Source: Bacillus massiliigorillae
Lineage (GTDB): Bacteria; Bacillota; Bacilli; Bacillales; DSM-1321
Length of the DNA: 64,000 bases
Assembly (NCBI RefSeq): GCF_000380245.2
Contig: NZ_HG428741.1
Location: forward strand, 632,226-696,225
Direction: 5' to 3'
In this document: positions 18,002 to 26,475 of the stretch, in pieces
Position numbering within the stretch: position 1 is the first letter of the stretch
How the letters are laid out: the number at the start of each line of letters is the position of its first letter
Position numbers and translations under genes: made by a program
Notes under the pieces: model-generated
Seen by the model: the letters and a program-made list of their open reading frames with translations, nothing else
Database searches by the model: none
What the model was told of the DNA's origin: nothing

Positions 18002-18054
18002 TAAGCTCCGTGTTCAACTACTTTCGTGTCTTTATTGGTTGAATACGGAGCTTA
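18002..18054 (+). terminator. Hairpin terminator after meaB
   Basis: TAAGCTCCGT pairs with ACGGAGCTTA and TTCAAC with GTTGAA, around an 18-base loop. There is no clean T run after it, so termination may be partial. Confidence 0.65.
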
Positions 18055-18104
18055 CTATTGTTATTATGTTGGTAATGACAGATTATTTTAGGAGAGATAC
18101 GCCA

Positions 18105-18542
18105 ATGAATATGGATTTTAATTTTTTCATGAATGATGTTGTAAGCACAGCTCGAAATGAAATGAAAGCTGCTGGATATACTGAATTAACAACACCTGAA
18201 GAAGTAACTGAAGCATTCTCAAAGAAAGGTACAACACTTGTATTAATTAACTCGGTATGTGGATGTGCTGGTGGAATTGCTAGACCTGCTGCAGCTCATG
18301 CCATTCATTATGATAAGAAGCCAGATCAACTTGTAACGGTTTTTGCTGGACAAGATAAAGCAGCAACTGAACAAGCTAGAAGCTATTTCGAAGGTTATCC
18401 ACCATCTTCACCATCTTTTGCATTATTGAAAGATGGAAAGATTTGCACAATGGTAGAAAGACATGAAATCGAAGGTCATGATCCAATGTCAGTTATCGGT
18501 AAGTTACAACAATACTTCGATGAGTATTGTGAAGAAGTTTAA
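18105..18542 (+). CDS. brxB: Bacilliredoxin BrxB (YqiW)
   Basis: Thioredoxin-like protein of 145 residues that removes bacillithiol from mixed disulfides on proteins after oxidative or hypochlorite stress. The characteristic CGC motif is at residues 52-54 (LINSVCGCAGGIARP). The ATG at 18105 has AGGAG 10 bases upstream and gives the family's usual N-terminus. An upstream in-frame start at 18039 lies inside the preceding terminator and is rejected. In B. subtilis yqiW is also found just after the bkd genes. Confidence 0.93.
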   Translation: MNMDFNFFMNDVVSTARNEMKAAGYTELTTPEEVTEAFSKKGTTLVLINSVCGCAGGIARPAAAHAIHYDKKPDQLVTVFAGQDKAATEQARSYFEGYPPSSPSFALLKDGKICTMVERHEIEGHDPMSVIGKLQQYFDEYCEEV

Positions 18543-18552
18543 TCATAAAGAA

Positions 18553-18581
18553 AGCAGATCCAATTTGGGTCTGTTTTTTTG
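18553..18581 (+). terminator. brxB terminator
   Basis: CAGATCC pairs with GGGTCTG (one G-T pair), 5-base loop, then seven T. Confidence 0.85.
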
Positions 18582-18799
18582 TTTTTAAATAACTTTATGA
18601 ATAATGATTGTATGGTTTTATATTTTTATTATTAAAATAATAGTTGTGAAATAAAACCACTATGTCTTTTATGTTAATTATGCAATTAACTGGTAATGTT
18701 TATTGAAAAGTTAGTTTTCAAATGCCATACTTTAAATATTAGTATAGAGATGATCCATTTACATTATTATTTTCCAATATGGAGCGAAAGAAGGAATTT

Positions 18800-19786
18800 A
18801 TGATAAAAATAGGATACAGAACACTTAAAACAGCTATAGGTGTAGCGATCGCTATTTACATTGCTCAGATACTCAATCTTCATAGCTTTGCTTCGGCAGG
18901 AATTATTACAATACTTTGTGTGCAAGTAACGAAGAAGAAATCAATAAAGGCTGCGTTTAGTCGTTTAATAGCGTGTTTAATTGCAATGTTATATTCGACG
19001 ATATTCTTTGAGGGAATAGGATTTAATCCAGCTGTCATAGGATTAATGCTACTGGTTTTTATTCCTACTGTAGTAGCTGCTAATGTGAAAGAAGGTATTG
19101 TAACAAGTAGTGTCATTATTCTACATATTTATTCTGCAGGTCATGTTACGTTGAATTTATTATTAAACGAAATCGCTTTATTAGTGGTTGGAATGACGGT
19201 TGCACTTATTATAAATATGTACATGCCAAGTATGGAAGCAGAATTAAAAAAATATCAACAAAACATTGAAAAGAACTTTTCGTTTATATTTCAGAAAATG
19301 GCATTATATATTCGTACGAATGAGAGCAATTGGGATGGAAAAGAAATTATGGTTGTTTATGATATGATTACAGAGGCAAAATCATTAGCTTTTCGTGATG
19401 TGGAAAATCATGTGACTCGTCATGATGATTTATATTATTACTATTTCAAGATGAGGGAGAAGCAGTTTGAAATTATTGAAAGATTGTTTCCGCTCGTTGC
19501 TTCGATTCCATCCACTTCACCGTATAGTCATTTAATTGCCGATTTTATTGATGATTTAAGTCTTCATATTCATCCGTATAATACTTCACATATTTATTTG
19601 AAAAAGCTGGAAGATATGTTGGGGCAAATTCATGCAATGGACTTACCTAAAACAAGAGAAGAATTTGATGTACAAGTTGCTATGATGGGAACGATTAAAG
19701 AACTAGAAAAATATTTAATTTTGAAAAGTGTGTATAAAGGATTTTCAAGGGAGAAAGAAGGAATGAAAAAGAAAGTATTAGCCTAA
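18800..19786 (+). CDS. yqjA: YqjA-like FUSC/aromatic acid exporter family membrane protein
   Basis: 328 residues: an N-terminal membrane half with about five hydrophobic helices (up to near residue 140) and a C-terminal cytoplasmic helical half. This layout fits the DUF939/FUSC-like aromatic acid exporter family represented by B. subtilis YqjA. Its substrate is unknown. I chose the ATG at 18800 (MIKIGYRTLKTAIG), which has AAGAAGGA 5 bases upstream; the ATG at 18779 has no ribosome binding site. An L,D-transpeptidase gene follows after 29 bases and is probably co-transcribed. Confidence 0.85.
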   Translation: MIKIGYRTLKTAIGVAIAIYIAQILNLHSFASAGIITILCVQVTKKKSIKAAFSRLIACLIAMLYSTIFFEGIGFNPAVIGLMLLVFIPTVVAANVKEGIVTSSVIILHIYSAGHVTLNLLLNEIALLVVGMTVALIINMYMPSMEAELKKYQQNIEKNFSFIFQKMALYIRTNESNWDGKEIMVVYDMITEAKSLAFRDVENHVTRHDDLYYYYFKMREKQFEIIERLFPLVASIPSTSPYSHLIADFIDDLSLHIHPYNTSHIYLKKLEDMLGQIHAMDLPKTREEFDVQVAMMGTIKELEKYLILKSVYKGFSREKEGMKKKVLA

Positions 19787-19815
19787 ACTAAGCAAAAAGT
19801 TTAGGGTGATTGTCT

Positions 19816-20331
19816 TTGAAAGTAGTGTTGTCTTTTTTATTAATGTTTTCTTTCTTATATCCCGCTTCTGTCGCAGAAGCGGAAACGTTAAAACAAAATC
19901 CTTTTGTGATTGTTAATAAAGCGAATAATAAGCTTGCTTTTATTAAGGATGGGAAGGTTGTAGAAATCTTTCCAGTTGGAACAGGCAAGAGTAACGAATT
20001 AACTCCTGAAGGATTATTTACATTCATCGTAAAGGCGAAAAACCCTTACTACCGCAAAAAAAATATTCCTGGTGGTGATCCACGAAATCCACTCGGAACC
20101 CGCTGGTTAGGATTTGATGCTTTAGGCACAGATGGTAGAACGTATGGTGTTCACGGAACGAATCAGCCTTGGTCAGTTGGAAAATATATTTCGAATGGTT
20201 GTATTCGTATGAAGAACAGTGATGTGGAAAGATTATATGAATTAATACCATTACAAAGCAAGATTCTTGTTACCATGTCTTCTAAAAGCTTTAAACAAAT
20301 TGCAAAAGAATATGGAGCTATAGAAGAATAG
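19816..20331 (+). CDS. Secreted L,D-transpeptidase (YkuD domain)
   Basis: 171 residues. An N-terminal signal peptide (KVVLSFLLMFSFLYPASVAEAE) of about 22 residues, summarised here by its core VVLSFLLMFSFLYP and AxA-like cleavage site, directs export. The YkuD domain follows with the catalytic HGTN and SNGCIRM motifs, the Cys being the nucleophile. It would form or edit 3-3 cross-links in peptidoglycan. No LysM domain is present. TTG at 19816 is 7 bases from AGGGTG; another TTG two codons earlier is too close. B. subtilis YqjB occupies the same position after yqjA. Confidence 0.88.
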   Translation: MKVVLSFLLMFSFLYPASVAEAETLKQNPFVIVNKANNKLAFIKDGKVVEIFPVGTGKSNELTPEGLFTFIVKAKNPYYRKKNIPGGDPRNPLGTRWLGFDALGTDGRTYGVHGTNQPWSVGKYISNGCIRMKNSDVERLYELIPLQSKILVTMSSKSFKQIAKEYGAIEE

Positions 20332-20335
20332 AGAA

Positions 20336-20380
20336 AAAACCTGCTAGCAAATCTTTAGAAGATTGCCAGCAGGTTTTGTT
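20336..20380 (+). terminator. Terminator after the L,D-transpeptidase gene
   Basis: AACCTGCT and AGCAGGTT arms, continued by GCAA..TCT with AGATTGC, followed by TTGTT. It could also end the minus-strand prli42 transcript. Confidence 0.8.
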
Positions 20381-20417
20381 ATTATAGGCTGTTTTTTCAC
20401 ATAAATACGCGTTTAAA

Positions 20418-20513
20418 TTAAAAAAGGAATGAAATCCCCGCTAGTACCGTAGATAGTAGCATCATAATTATCATCATATATACAGCAATTTTTTGGATTT
20501 TTTTTGCCTTCAT
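20418..20513 (-). CDS. prli42: Stressosome-associated small membrane protein Prli42
   Basis: 31 residues only: a basic N-terminus (MKAKKIQKIAVY) and one transmembrane helix ending in GISFLF. This matches the Prli42 family, a membrane miniprotein that anchors the stressosome in Listeria and is conserved in Bacillaceae. The ribosome binding site AAGGAAGG lies 5 bases before the ATG on the minus strand. It sits alone between the transpeptidase gene and the epimerase gene. The assignment rests on length, basic-then-hydrophobic pattern and sequence recall of the family. Confidence 0.78.
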   Translation of the reverse strand: MKAKKIQKIAVYMMIIMMLLSTVLAGISFLF

Positions 20514-20806
20514 TTAGACCTTCCTTTATAAGTTAATTATTTAGATTCATTCTACCTTCTCTACAAAAACAAAACAAGTGATTTAAATTGGTTTATAGAT
20601 GAACTTTAGACGAAGATATATAAGCATATTATTTTGATATTTAAAAATATTGTATTATAATAGTTTCATAATGAAGTGTCTTGTATTATAATAGTCTATG
20701 TAATTAATTAAATTTTTAAAAAATAAAGAAAAAAAGAAGGAATATTGCGAATGATGTAGAATTGTATATTGTTTGCAATAACCAGGGGGAAAATGGGGGA
20801 AGGTCA

Positions 20807-21226
20807 ATGATAGAGAAAATCGACCATATTGGTATCGCGGTAAAGTCAATCGATCAGTCTTTAGAATACTATCGTGATGTTCTAGGTATGGAATTAGAAG
20901 GATGCGAAACAGTAGAAAGTCAAGGTGTAACTGTAGCATTCTTGAATGCTGGCAACACAAGATTAGAACTACTTCAACCTTTATCTGAAGAAAGTCCAGT
21001 TGCTAAGTTTATTAGTAAGCGTGGTGAAGGAATTCATCATTTAGCGCTTGGTGTTAAGGATATCCAAGGACGTATTGATGAAGTAAAAGCTAAAGGGATT
21101 AAGATGATTAATGATGAACCAAAGAATGGGGCTCATAATGCAAAAGTAGCATTCCTACATCCTAAATCAACAGGCGGAGTATTGTTTGAATTTTGCGAAC
21201 GAGACGAACAAGGGGAGGCACACTGA
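20807..21226 (+). CDS. mce: Methylmalonyl-CoA epimerase
   Basis: Converts (S)- to (R)-methylmalonyl-CoA between the carboxylase and the mutase. 139 residues, a vicinal-oxygen-chelate (glyoxalase) fold: metal-binding DHIGIAVKSI at the start, GEGIHHLALGV in the middle and VLFEFCE at the end. ATG at 20807 has GGGGGAAGG 3-10 bases upstream and starts at the family's usual MxxKIDHIG. The stop overlaps the start of the carboxyltransferase gene (TGATG), so the two are coupled. B. subtilis counterpart: yqjC. Confidence 0.94.
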   Translation: MIEKIDHIGIAVKSIDQSLEYYRDVLGMELEGCETVESQGVTVAFLNAGNTRLELLQPLSEESPVAKFISKRGEGIHHLALGVKDIQGRIDEVKAKGIKMINDEPKNGAHNAKVAFLHPKSTGGVLFEFCERDEQGEAH

Positions 21227-22776
21227 TGATTGATATTTATGATAAAATTAATGATATGTATGATAGAAAGCGCGAGGTAGAACTTGGCGGTGGCGATTCG
21301 AAAATTGAAAAACAACATGAAAAAGGTAAGCTAACTGCTCGTGAAAGAATTGATTTATTTTTAGACCCAGGTACATTTGTTGAAATTGGACCATTCATTG
21401 AACATCGTTGTGTAGATTTTGGTCTTGATCAAGTAGACGGTCCTGGAGATGGCGTAGTAACTGGTTATGGTAAAGTAAATGGTCGCGATGTTTATTTATT
21501 CTCGCAAGATTTTACTGTATTCGGTGGAGCGCTTGGAGAAATGCATGCTAAGAAAATTGCGAATGTTATGGATTTAGCAGCTAAGAATGGTGCACCATTC
21601 GTTGGTTTAAATGATTCAGGCGGAGCGCGTATTCAAGAAGGAGTACTTTCACTTGATGGTTACGGTCATGTTTTCTATCGTAACTCGATTTATTCTGGAG
21701 TAATTCCACAAATTTCTGTAATCATGGGACCTTGTGCAGGCGGTGCAGTGTATTCACCAGCGATTACTGACTTTGTATTCATGGTTGAGAAGACAAGTCA
21801 AATGTTCATTACTGGACCAAAGGTAATTGAAACAGTAACTGGTGAAAAAATCAGCTCGGAAGGTCTTGGTGGTGCGAAAGTACACAATAGTATTAGTGGT
21901 GCTGCTCACTTTAGAGCTCCATCTGAAGAAGAAGTATTACAAAATGTTCGTACATTATTAAGCTATTTACCTCAAAATAATAATGAGAAGCCACATGTTG
22001 AGCCTTATGATGATAAAGATGATTATCGTCCAGACTTAACAGAAGTTGTACCAATTGAAGGTACTAGACCTTATGATGTTCGTAAAGTAGTAGAACAAGT
22101 AGTAGATACAGACAGCTTCTTTGAAGTTCATAAAGATTTTGCACGCAACGTGGTTGTTGGTTTTGCTCGTATTAAAGGACAATCTGTTGGTTTAGTTTGT
22201 AACCAACCTAAATTCCTTGCTGGTGGATTGGATATTGATTCATCTGATAAAGCAGCGCGTTTCATCCGTTTCTGTGACTCTTTCAATATTCCTTTAATTA
22301 CATTTGAAGATGTAACAGGGTTCTTCCCAGGAGTTAAACAAGAGCATGGTGGAATTATTCGTCACGGTGCAAAAATCCTTTATGCATATTCAGAAGCAAC
22401 TGTTCCTAAATTAACAGTTATTCTTCGTAAAGCATATGGTGGAGCATATGTTGCACTAAACAGTAAATCAATTGGTGCTGATATTGTATTCTCATGGCCA
22501 AATGCAGAAATCGCTGTTATGGGTTCTGAAGGTGCTGCAAATATCATCTTTGCTCGTGAAATTGCAAATAGTGATAATCCAGAAGAAACAAGAGCGAAGA
22601 AAATCGAAGAATATCGTCAAAAATTCGCAAATCCATATGTTGCTGCTAGTCAAGGTATGGTTGATGATGTTATCGATCCTCGTGATACACGTATTAAGAT
22701 TATCCAAGCTCTTGATATGTTACGTAACAAAAAAGAAGATCGTCCATATAAAAAACACGGAAATATTCCGTTATAA
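21226..22776 (+). CDS. Acyl-CoA (propionyl-CoA) carboxylase carboxyltransferase subunit
   Basis: 516 residues of the crotonase-type carboxyltransferase family (PccB/YqjD). Conserved parts: KGKLTARERIDLFLDPGTF at the start, NDSGGARIQEGV and MGPCAGGAVYSPA in the N-terminal half, and GFFPGVKQEHGGIIRHGAK and KAYGGAYVALNSK in the C-terminal half. With mce and mutAB in the same window, propionyl-CoA is the likely substrate. The ATG at 21226 has AGGGGAGG 7 bases upstream; a longer frame from 21193 overlaps mce and is rejected. No biotin carboxylase or biotin carrier gene is in the window, so those subunits must be encoded elsewhere. Confidence 0.92.
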   Translation: MIDIYDKINDMYDRKREVELGGGDSKIEKQHEKGKLTARERIDLFLDPGTFVEIGPFIEHRCVDFGLDQVDGPGDGVVTGYGKVNGRDVYLFSQDFTVFGGALGEMHAKKIANVMDLAAKNGAPFVGLNDSGGARIQEGVLSLDGYGHVFYRNSIYSGVIPQISVIMGPCAGGAVYSPAITDFVFMVEKTSQMFITGPKVIETVTGEKISSEGLGGAKVHNSISGAAHFRAPSEEEVLQNVRTLLSYLPQNNNEKPHVEPYDDKDDYRPDLTEVVPIEGTRPYDVRKVVEQVVDTDSFFEVHKDFARNVVVGFARIKGQSVGLVCNQPKFLAGGLDIDSSDKAARFIRFCDSFNIPLITFEDVTGFFPGVKQEHGGIIRHGAKILYAYSEATVPKLTVILRKAYGGAYVALNSKSIGADIVFSWPNAEIAVMGSEGAANIIFAREIANSDNPEETRAKKIEEYRQKFANPYVAASQGMVDDVIDPRDTRIKIIQALDMLRNKKEDRPYKKHGNIPL

Positions 22777-22779
22777 TAA

Positions 22780-22822
22780 ACAAAAAAGTCTGAAGTTTTC
22801 ATAGCTTCAGACTTTTTGTTTT
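22780..22822 (+). terminator. Terminator of the mce-carboxyltransferase operon
   Basis: AAAAAGTCTGAAG pairs with CTTCAGACTTTTT, 7-base loop, T run shared with the stem and TTTTG after it. Confidence 0.88.
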
Positions 22823-22835
22823 GTAGTTTAATGGC

Positions 22836-22960
22836 AGCAAAAAGAGCCGGTGTCAGTTTTTCTTTGTCCAACCTTACACCTGCCATACTCGGTCATAAGC
22901 CAAACTGTTTTGGAAACCAAAAGAGGGTTTCCAAGAACAGTTCGTCTTATGCCTCCCGTA
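22836..22960. repeat. Palindromic intergenic repeat, type R (copy 2)
   Basis: Related to 4668-4790 over its whole length. CATAAG (22894-22899) pairs with CTTATG (22946-22951), and between them AACTGTT and GGAAACC pair with GGTTTCC and AACAGTT around AAAAGAG. A partial copy of the lead-in (AAAAAGAACCGGTGATGG, TTTTTCTTTGT) follows at 23001-23036 before the peptidase gene. Confidence 0.8.
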
Positions 22961-23108
22961 TGGCTTCTTTTTACTTTGAGGTAAAACAAGCAGCTATTCT
23001 ATCAGTAAAAAGAACCGGTGATGGTTTTTCTTTGTATAAAATGGATTTGCCACTTAGCTTTTACAATGGGTATACTAAAGGAGTAGTACATAGATGGAGG
23101 TTTAATAA

Positions 23109-24230
23109 ATGATGATTAATAAACAAAGATTGCTTGATGAGTTTCTAGAATTAGTACAAATTGACTCAGAATCTAGATATGAAACAGAAATCTCTAAAGT
23201 ATTGAAGGAAAAGTTTACGTCATTAGGAGTAGAAGTTATTGAAGATGATGCAGCTGCGAAAACAGGTTTTGGTGCAGGTAACTTAATTTGCACATTACCA
23301 GCTACAAAAGACGGCGTTGATACAATTTACTTTACTTCACACATGGATACGGTAGTTCCAGGTAAAGGTGTAAAACCTTCAATTGTAGACGGATATGTTG
23401 TTACAGATGGTACAACAATTCTTGGTGCAGATGACAAAACAGGTCTAGCTGCTATGTTTGAAGCTATTCGTGTATTAAAGGAACAAAACATTGCTCATGG
23501 AGCTATCCAATTCATTATTACAGTTGGTGAAGAGTCAGGATTAGTAGGTGCGAAAGTATTAGATCCATCTCTTATTACTGCGAAATATGGTTATGCATTA
23601 GATAGTGATGGTAAAGTAGGAGAAATCGTTGTTGCTGCACCGACTCAAGCAAAAATTACAGCAACTATTAAAGGAAAAACAGCTCATGCTGGTGTAGCTC
23701 CTGAGAAAGGTGTTAGTGCTATTACTATTGCAGCTAAAGCAATTGCGAAAATGCCTTTAGGACGCATTGATGAAGAAACAACAGCAAATATTGGTCGTTT
23801 CGAAGGTGGTAAGCAAACAAATATCGTTTGTGATCATGTAGATATTCTTGCTGAAGCTCGTTCATTAATCGGTGAAAAGATGGAAGCTCAAGCGGCAAAA
23901 ATGAAAGAAGCTTTCGAATCAACTGCCAAAGAAATGGGTGGAGAAGCTATTGTTGATATTGAAGTCATGTACCCAGGATTCAAATATGGTCATGGAGACC
24001 ATGTTGTAGAAGTAGCCAAAAAAGCTGCTGAAAAAATCGGTCGTACTTCTTCATTACAACACAGCGGTGGTGGTAGTGATGCAAACGTAATTGCTGGATT
24101 CGGTATTCCAACTGTAAACCTTGCTGTTGGTTACGAAGACATTCACACTACAAACGAAAAAATGCCAGTTGAAGAATTAGAGAAAATTGCGGAAATGGTT
24201 GTTTCAATCGTTCAAGTTGTAGCAGAATAA
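23109..24230 (+). CDS. yqjE: PepT-like M20 metallopeptidase (YqjE)
   Basis: 373 residues of the M20 family, tripeptidase T-like. Dinuclear zinc site residues are visible: His in YFTSHMDTVVPG, the bridging Asp in GADDKTG, the catalytic and binding Glu in GEESG, and Asp/His in DSDG and HSGGGSDANV. A dimerisation lid domain fits residues 180-290. It would cleave short peptides or an N-acyl amino acid; the physiological substrate is unknown. ATG with TGGAGG 9 bases upstream. B. subtilis yqjE also follows the carboxyltransferase gene yqjD. Confidence 0.9.
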   Translation: MMINKQRLLDEFLELVQIDSESRYETEISKVLKEKFTSLGVEVIEDDAAAKTGFGAGNLICTLPATKDGVDTIYFTSHMDTVVPGKGVKPSIVDGYVVTDGTTILGADDKTGLAAMFEAIRVLKEQNIAHGAIQFIITVGEESGLVGAKVLDPSLITAKYGYALDSDGKVGEIVVAAPTQAKITATIKGKTAHAGVAPEKGVSAITIAAKAIAKMPLGRIDEETTANIGRFEGGKQTNIVCDHVDILAEARSLIGEKMEAQAAKMKEAFESTAKEMGGEAIVDIEVMYPGFKYGHGDHVVEVAKKAAEKIGRTSSLQHSGGGSDANVIAGFGIPTVNLAVGYEDIHTTNEKMPVEELEKIAEMVVSIVQVVAE

Positions 24231-24238
24231 TATAAGGT

Positions 24239-24285
24239 AAGGATGTACAAAAGTGATTGAATTTCACTTTTGTACATCCTTTTTT
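24239..24285 (+). terminator. yqjE terminator
   Basis: 18-bp stem AAGGATGTACAAAAGTGA with TCACTTTTGTACATCCTT, then TTTT. Confidence 0.9.
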
Positions 24286-24483
24286 GATTTACATCTGTAA
24301 ATGATGTAAGGTTTTGTATTTTTAAAATTCTATTATTTGTGATAATATTCTCGTTATCTAGCTAAAAATAGACGTAAACAAATTACTGAAAATTTAAAAT
24401 ATATGCTATTATTAATTATTCGGCTTTTGTATTAGAGGGATATTTGTTATTAATGTATAACATTTTAAGGGGACAAAGAGCAG

Positions 24484-24975
24484 ATGGCAAAGGGAATAGG
24501 GACAATAGAGTTAGTTTTTTATGAAGAAAAATATAAAGAAAAAATATGTAATTATCAATTAGATGAAATCCAAAGAAATTTCACAACATTACCTTGTGAA
24601 GCACTTACTAGTTGTGAGAATGATGCATTTAGTTTTCCTATTGTAATATTGAAGGATGAACAGCCTATTGGTTTTTTTGTATTGCAGGCTGGTGAAGCAA
24701 TTCGTTATCTTACGGAGCTCGATAATATGATGTTAATTCGTTCTGTATCTGTTAATCCTTCTTTCCAAGGTTTAGGTTATGCACAAGATGCAATGAAATT
24801 ATTACCTGAGTTTGTGAAGAAGAATTATCCAGGTGTTTTGGAGCTTTTTCTCATTGTTAATTTTAAGAATAAAAGGGCAGAACATGTGTATATCAAAGCA
24901 GGTTATATTGATCGTGGAATTAGAAGGCAAGACCCTAGTGGATTTAAAAAAATTCTTCATTATGTTTTACATTGA
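24484..24975 (+). CDS. GNAT-family N-acetyltransferase (tandem copy 1)
   Basis: 163 residues. The acetyl-CoA-binding region is visible as LIRSVSVNPSFQGLGYAQDA (motif A, Q-x-x-G-x-G/A variant QGLGYA) and the following RAEHVYIKAGYIDRG (motif B). The N-terminal LVFYEEKYKEKICNYQLDE is shared with the next gene. The acceptor substrate is unknown. AAGGGGA ribosome binding site lies 9 bases upstream. A terminator follows, so it is a separate unit from its paralogue. Confidence 0.85.
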   Translation: MAKGIGTIELVFYEEKYKEKICNYQLDEIQRNFTTLPCEALTSCENDAFSFPIVILKDEQPIGFFVLQAGEAIRYLTELDNMMLIRSVSVNPSFQGLGYAQDAMKLLPEFVKKNYPGVLELFLIVNFKNKRAEHVYIKAGYIDRGIRRQDPSGFKKILHYVLH

Positions 24976-25000
24976 GGTATTTAAATACAAATGAATGAAT

Positions 25001-25042
25001 AAAGAGGTTGCTTGAGAGAAAAATTCTCTGGCAACCTCTTTT
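25001..25042 (+). terminator. Terminator between the tandem acetyltransferase genes
   Basis: AAAGAGGTTGC pairs with GCAACCTCTTT, with inner AGAGAA/TTCTCT, then TTGTTGG. The T run is short. Confidence 0.75.
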
Positions 25043-25127
25043 GTTGGTTTAATTTGTGTTTTCTAGTAATATATAACTATTAAGTGTGATTTTGGATGTA
25101 TATAGTATGATAAAGGGGGAAAATAGG

Positions 25128-25622
25128 TTGAATTCAAGTGATATTAAATTAGCATTTTATGAAGAGAAATATCGGGAGAGACTTTGTAGTTATGAATTAG
25201 ATGATACTCAGAGTGTGTACACGCTTATGCCAAGCGAGGCAATTGCTAGATTTGCTAGTAATTCATACTCTGATCCAGTTGTCATGTTACTTCAGCAAAA
25301 TCCTATTGGTTTATTTGTCCTTCACGATGCAAAGGATGCCTTACATGACAGCGAAGTGGAGCATACGATGTTAATTCGATCATTATCTGTTAATCCTAAA
25401 TATCAAGGTAATGGCTTTGCTCAAACAGCAATGTGTATGCTACCACAGTTTGTAAGGGTACATTATCCGCATATTTTGGAACTTTTCTCGGTCGTTAATT
25501 TAGGCAATGCTAGAGCAGAACGTGTTTACTTGAAAGCAGGTTATGATTATCGAGGCATTAAGCGAGAAGGTCCAGATGGTGCTGAGAAGATTTTGCATTA
25601 TACATTGAAGACTAGAGTTTAA
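25128..25622 (+). CDS. GNAT-family N-acetyltransferase (tandem copy 2)
   Basis: 164 residues, a paralogue of the previous acetyltransferase: LAFYEEKYRERLCSYELDDTQ aligns with the first copy's N-terminus, then LIRSLSVNPKYQGNGFAQTA and RAERVYLKAGYDYRGIKREGP. I place the start at the TTG at 25128, which has AAAGGGGGA 7 bases upstream; the ATG at 25107 and upstream codons lack a ribosome binding site. The two copies have diverged considerably, so the duplication is not recent. Confidence 0.85.
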   Translation: MNSSDIKLAFYEEKYRERLCSYELDDTQSVYTLMPSEAIARFASNSYSDPVVMLLQQNPIGLFVLHDAKDALHDSEVEHTMLIRSLSVNPKYQGNGFAQTAMCMLPQFVRVHYPHILELFSVVNLGNARAERVYLKAGYDYRGIKREGPDGAEKILHYTLKTRV

Positions 25623-25744
25623 TGCACAAAATAGTTATTGTAAAATAAGTAAAATTTGATGACAATTAAGCGTTTTTATAGACATGTTTTTGTGTAATTT
25701 GATAGGCTCAATGATGTATTTATTTATGCTTAGGAGGATATACA

Positions 25745-26341
25745 TTGAAATCTATCAAATTATTATTGCTATTAGTATTAAGTATTTCACTAGTAGCATG
25801 CTCATCAAATGATGATTCTAAAAAAGAGAAAAGTGAAGAGAAGGGCGCTGTAGAAGTCGATAAAGGTTTGTTGAACGTTGAAGTAACATTACCTGCATCA
25901 TTCTTTGAAGGCGAAGACATTGATAAAGTAATAGCTGAAGCTAAAAAAGATGGAGTTAAAGAAGTTACGAAGAATGAGGACGGCTCTCTTACTTATAAAA
26001 TGTCTAAATCTCAACATACCAAAATGATGAAAGAGATGGAGACGACTATTAAAGATTCTATAAAGGAGCTTGAAACAAATAAGGATTTAGCTTCTGTTAA
26101 AGGTGTAGAATATAATAAAAAGTTTACAGAATTCACAATTGTAGTTGATCAAGCAGCTTATGAGAATAGTATGGATGGTTTTGCAATCTTTGGTTTAGCG
26201 ATGCAATCCATGTTTTATCAATTATTTGACGGCGTAAAACCTGATGAATACAAAGCTACGTTTCATTTGAAAGATGAAGCAACTTCAAAGGTTTTCGACA
26301 CTGTAGTGTACCCTGATGCATTACAAGAAAATACAAAGTAA
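25745..26341 (+). CDS. Predicted lipoprotein, function unknown
   Basis: 198 residues with a lipoprotein signal peptide: basic start, hydrophobic core LLLLLVLSISL and lipobox LVAC, so Cys19 would be lipidated. A short Ser/Asp/Lys-rich linker follows. The mature domain contains alternating acidic and basic stretches and ends in a beta-rich part (ATFHLKDEATSKVFDTVVYP). I do not recognise a family. TTG start with AGGAGG 7 bases upstream. It stands alone, followed by a terminator. Confidence 0.8.
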   Translation: MKSIKLLLLLVLSISLVACSSNDDSKKEKSEEKGAVEVDKGLLNVEVTLPASFFEGEDIDKVIAEAKKDGVKEVTKNEDGSLTYKMSKSQHTKMMKEMETTIKDSIKELETNKDLASVKGVEYNKKFTEFTIVVDQAAYENSMDGFAIFGLAMQSMFYQLFDGVKPDEYKATFHLKDEATSKVFDTVVYPDALQENTK

Positions 26342-26358
26342 TATACTTTCTAGTATTA

Positions 26359-26387
26359 GGAGCTGAATAATTTCAGCTCCTTTTTTT
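26359..26387 (+). terminator. Lipoprotein gene terminator
   Basis: GGAGCTGAA with TTTCAGCTCC followed by seven T. Confidence 0.9.
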
Positions 26388-26475
26388 CACGCTGTGTTAT
26401 ACTAGTTTCCAAAAAGCTATATATGAAACGTGTTATATATTTGATTAATATGGTTATGAATGGAGTGTACATAAA

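Noticed and set aside
22816..23112. 98-codon frame between the carboxyltransferase and peptidase genes
   Set aside because: It is a translation of the type R repeat and shares its sequence with 4666-4851 only for that reason.
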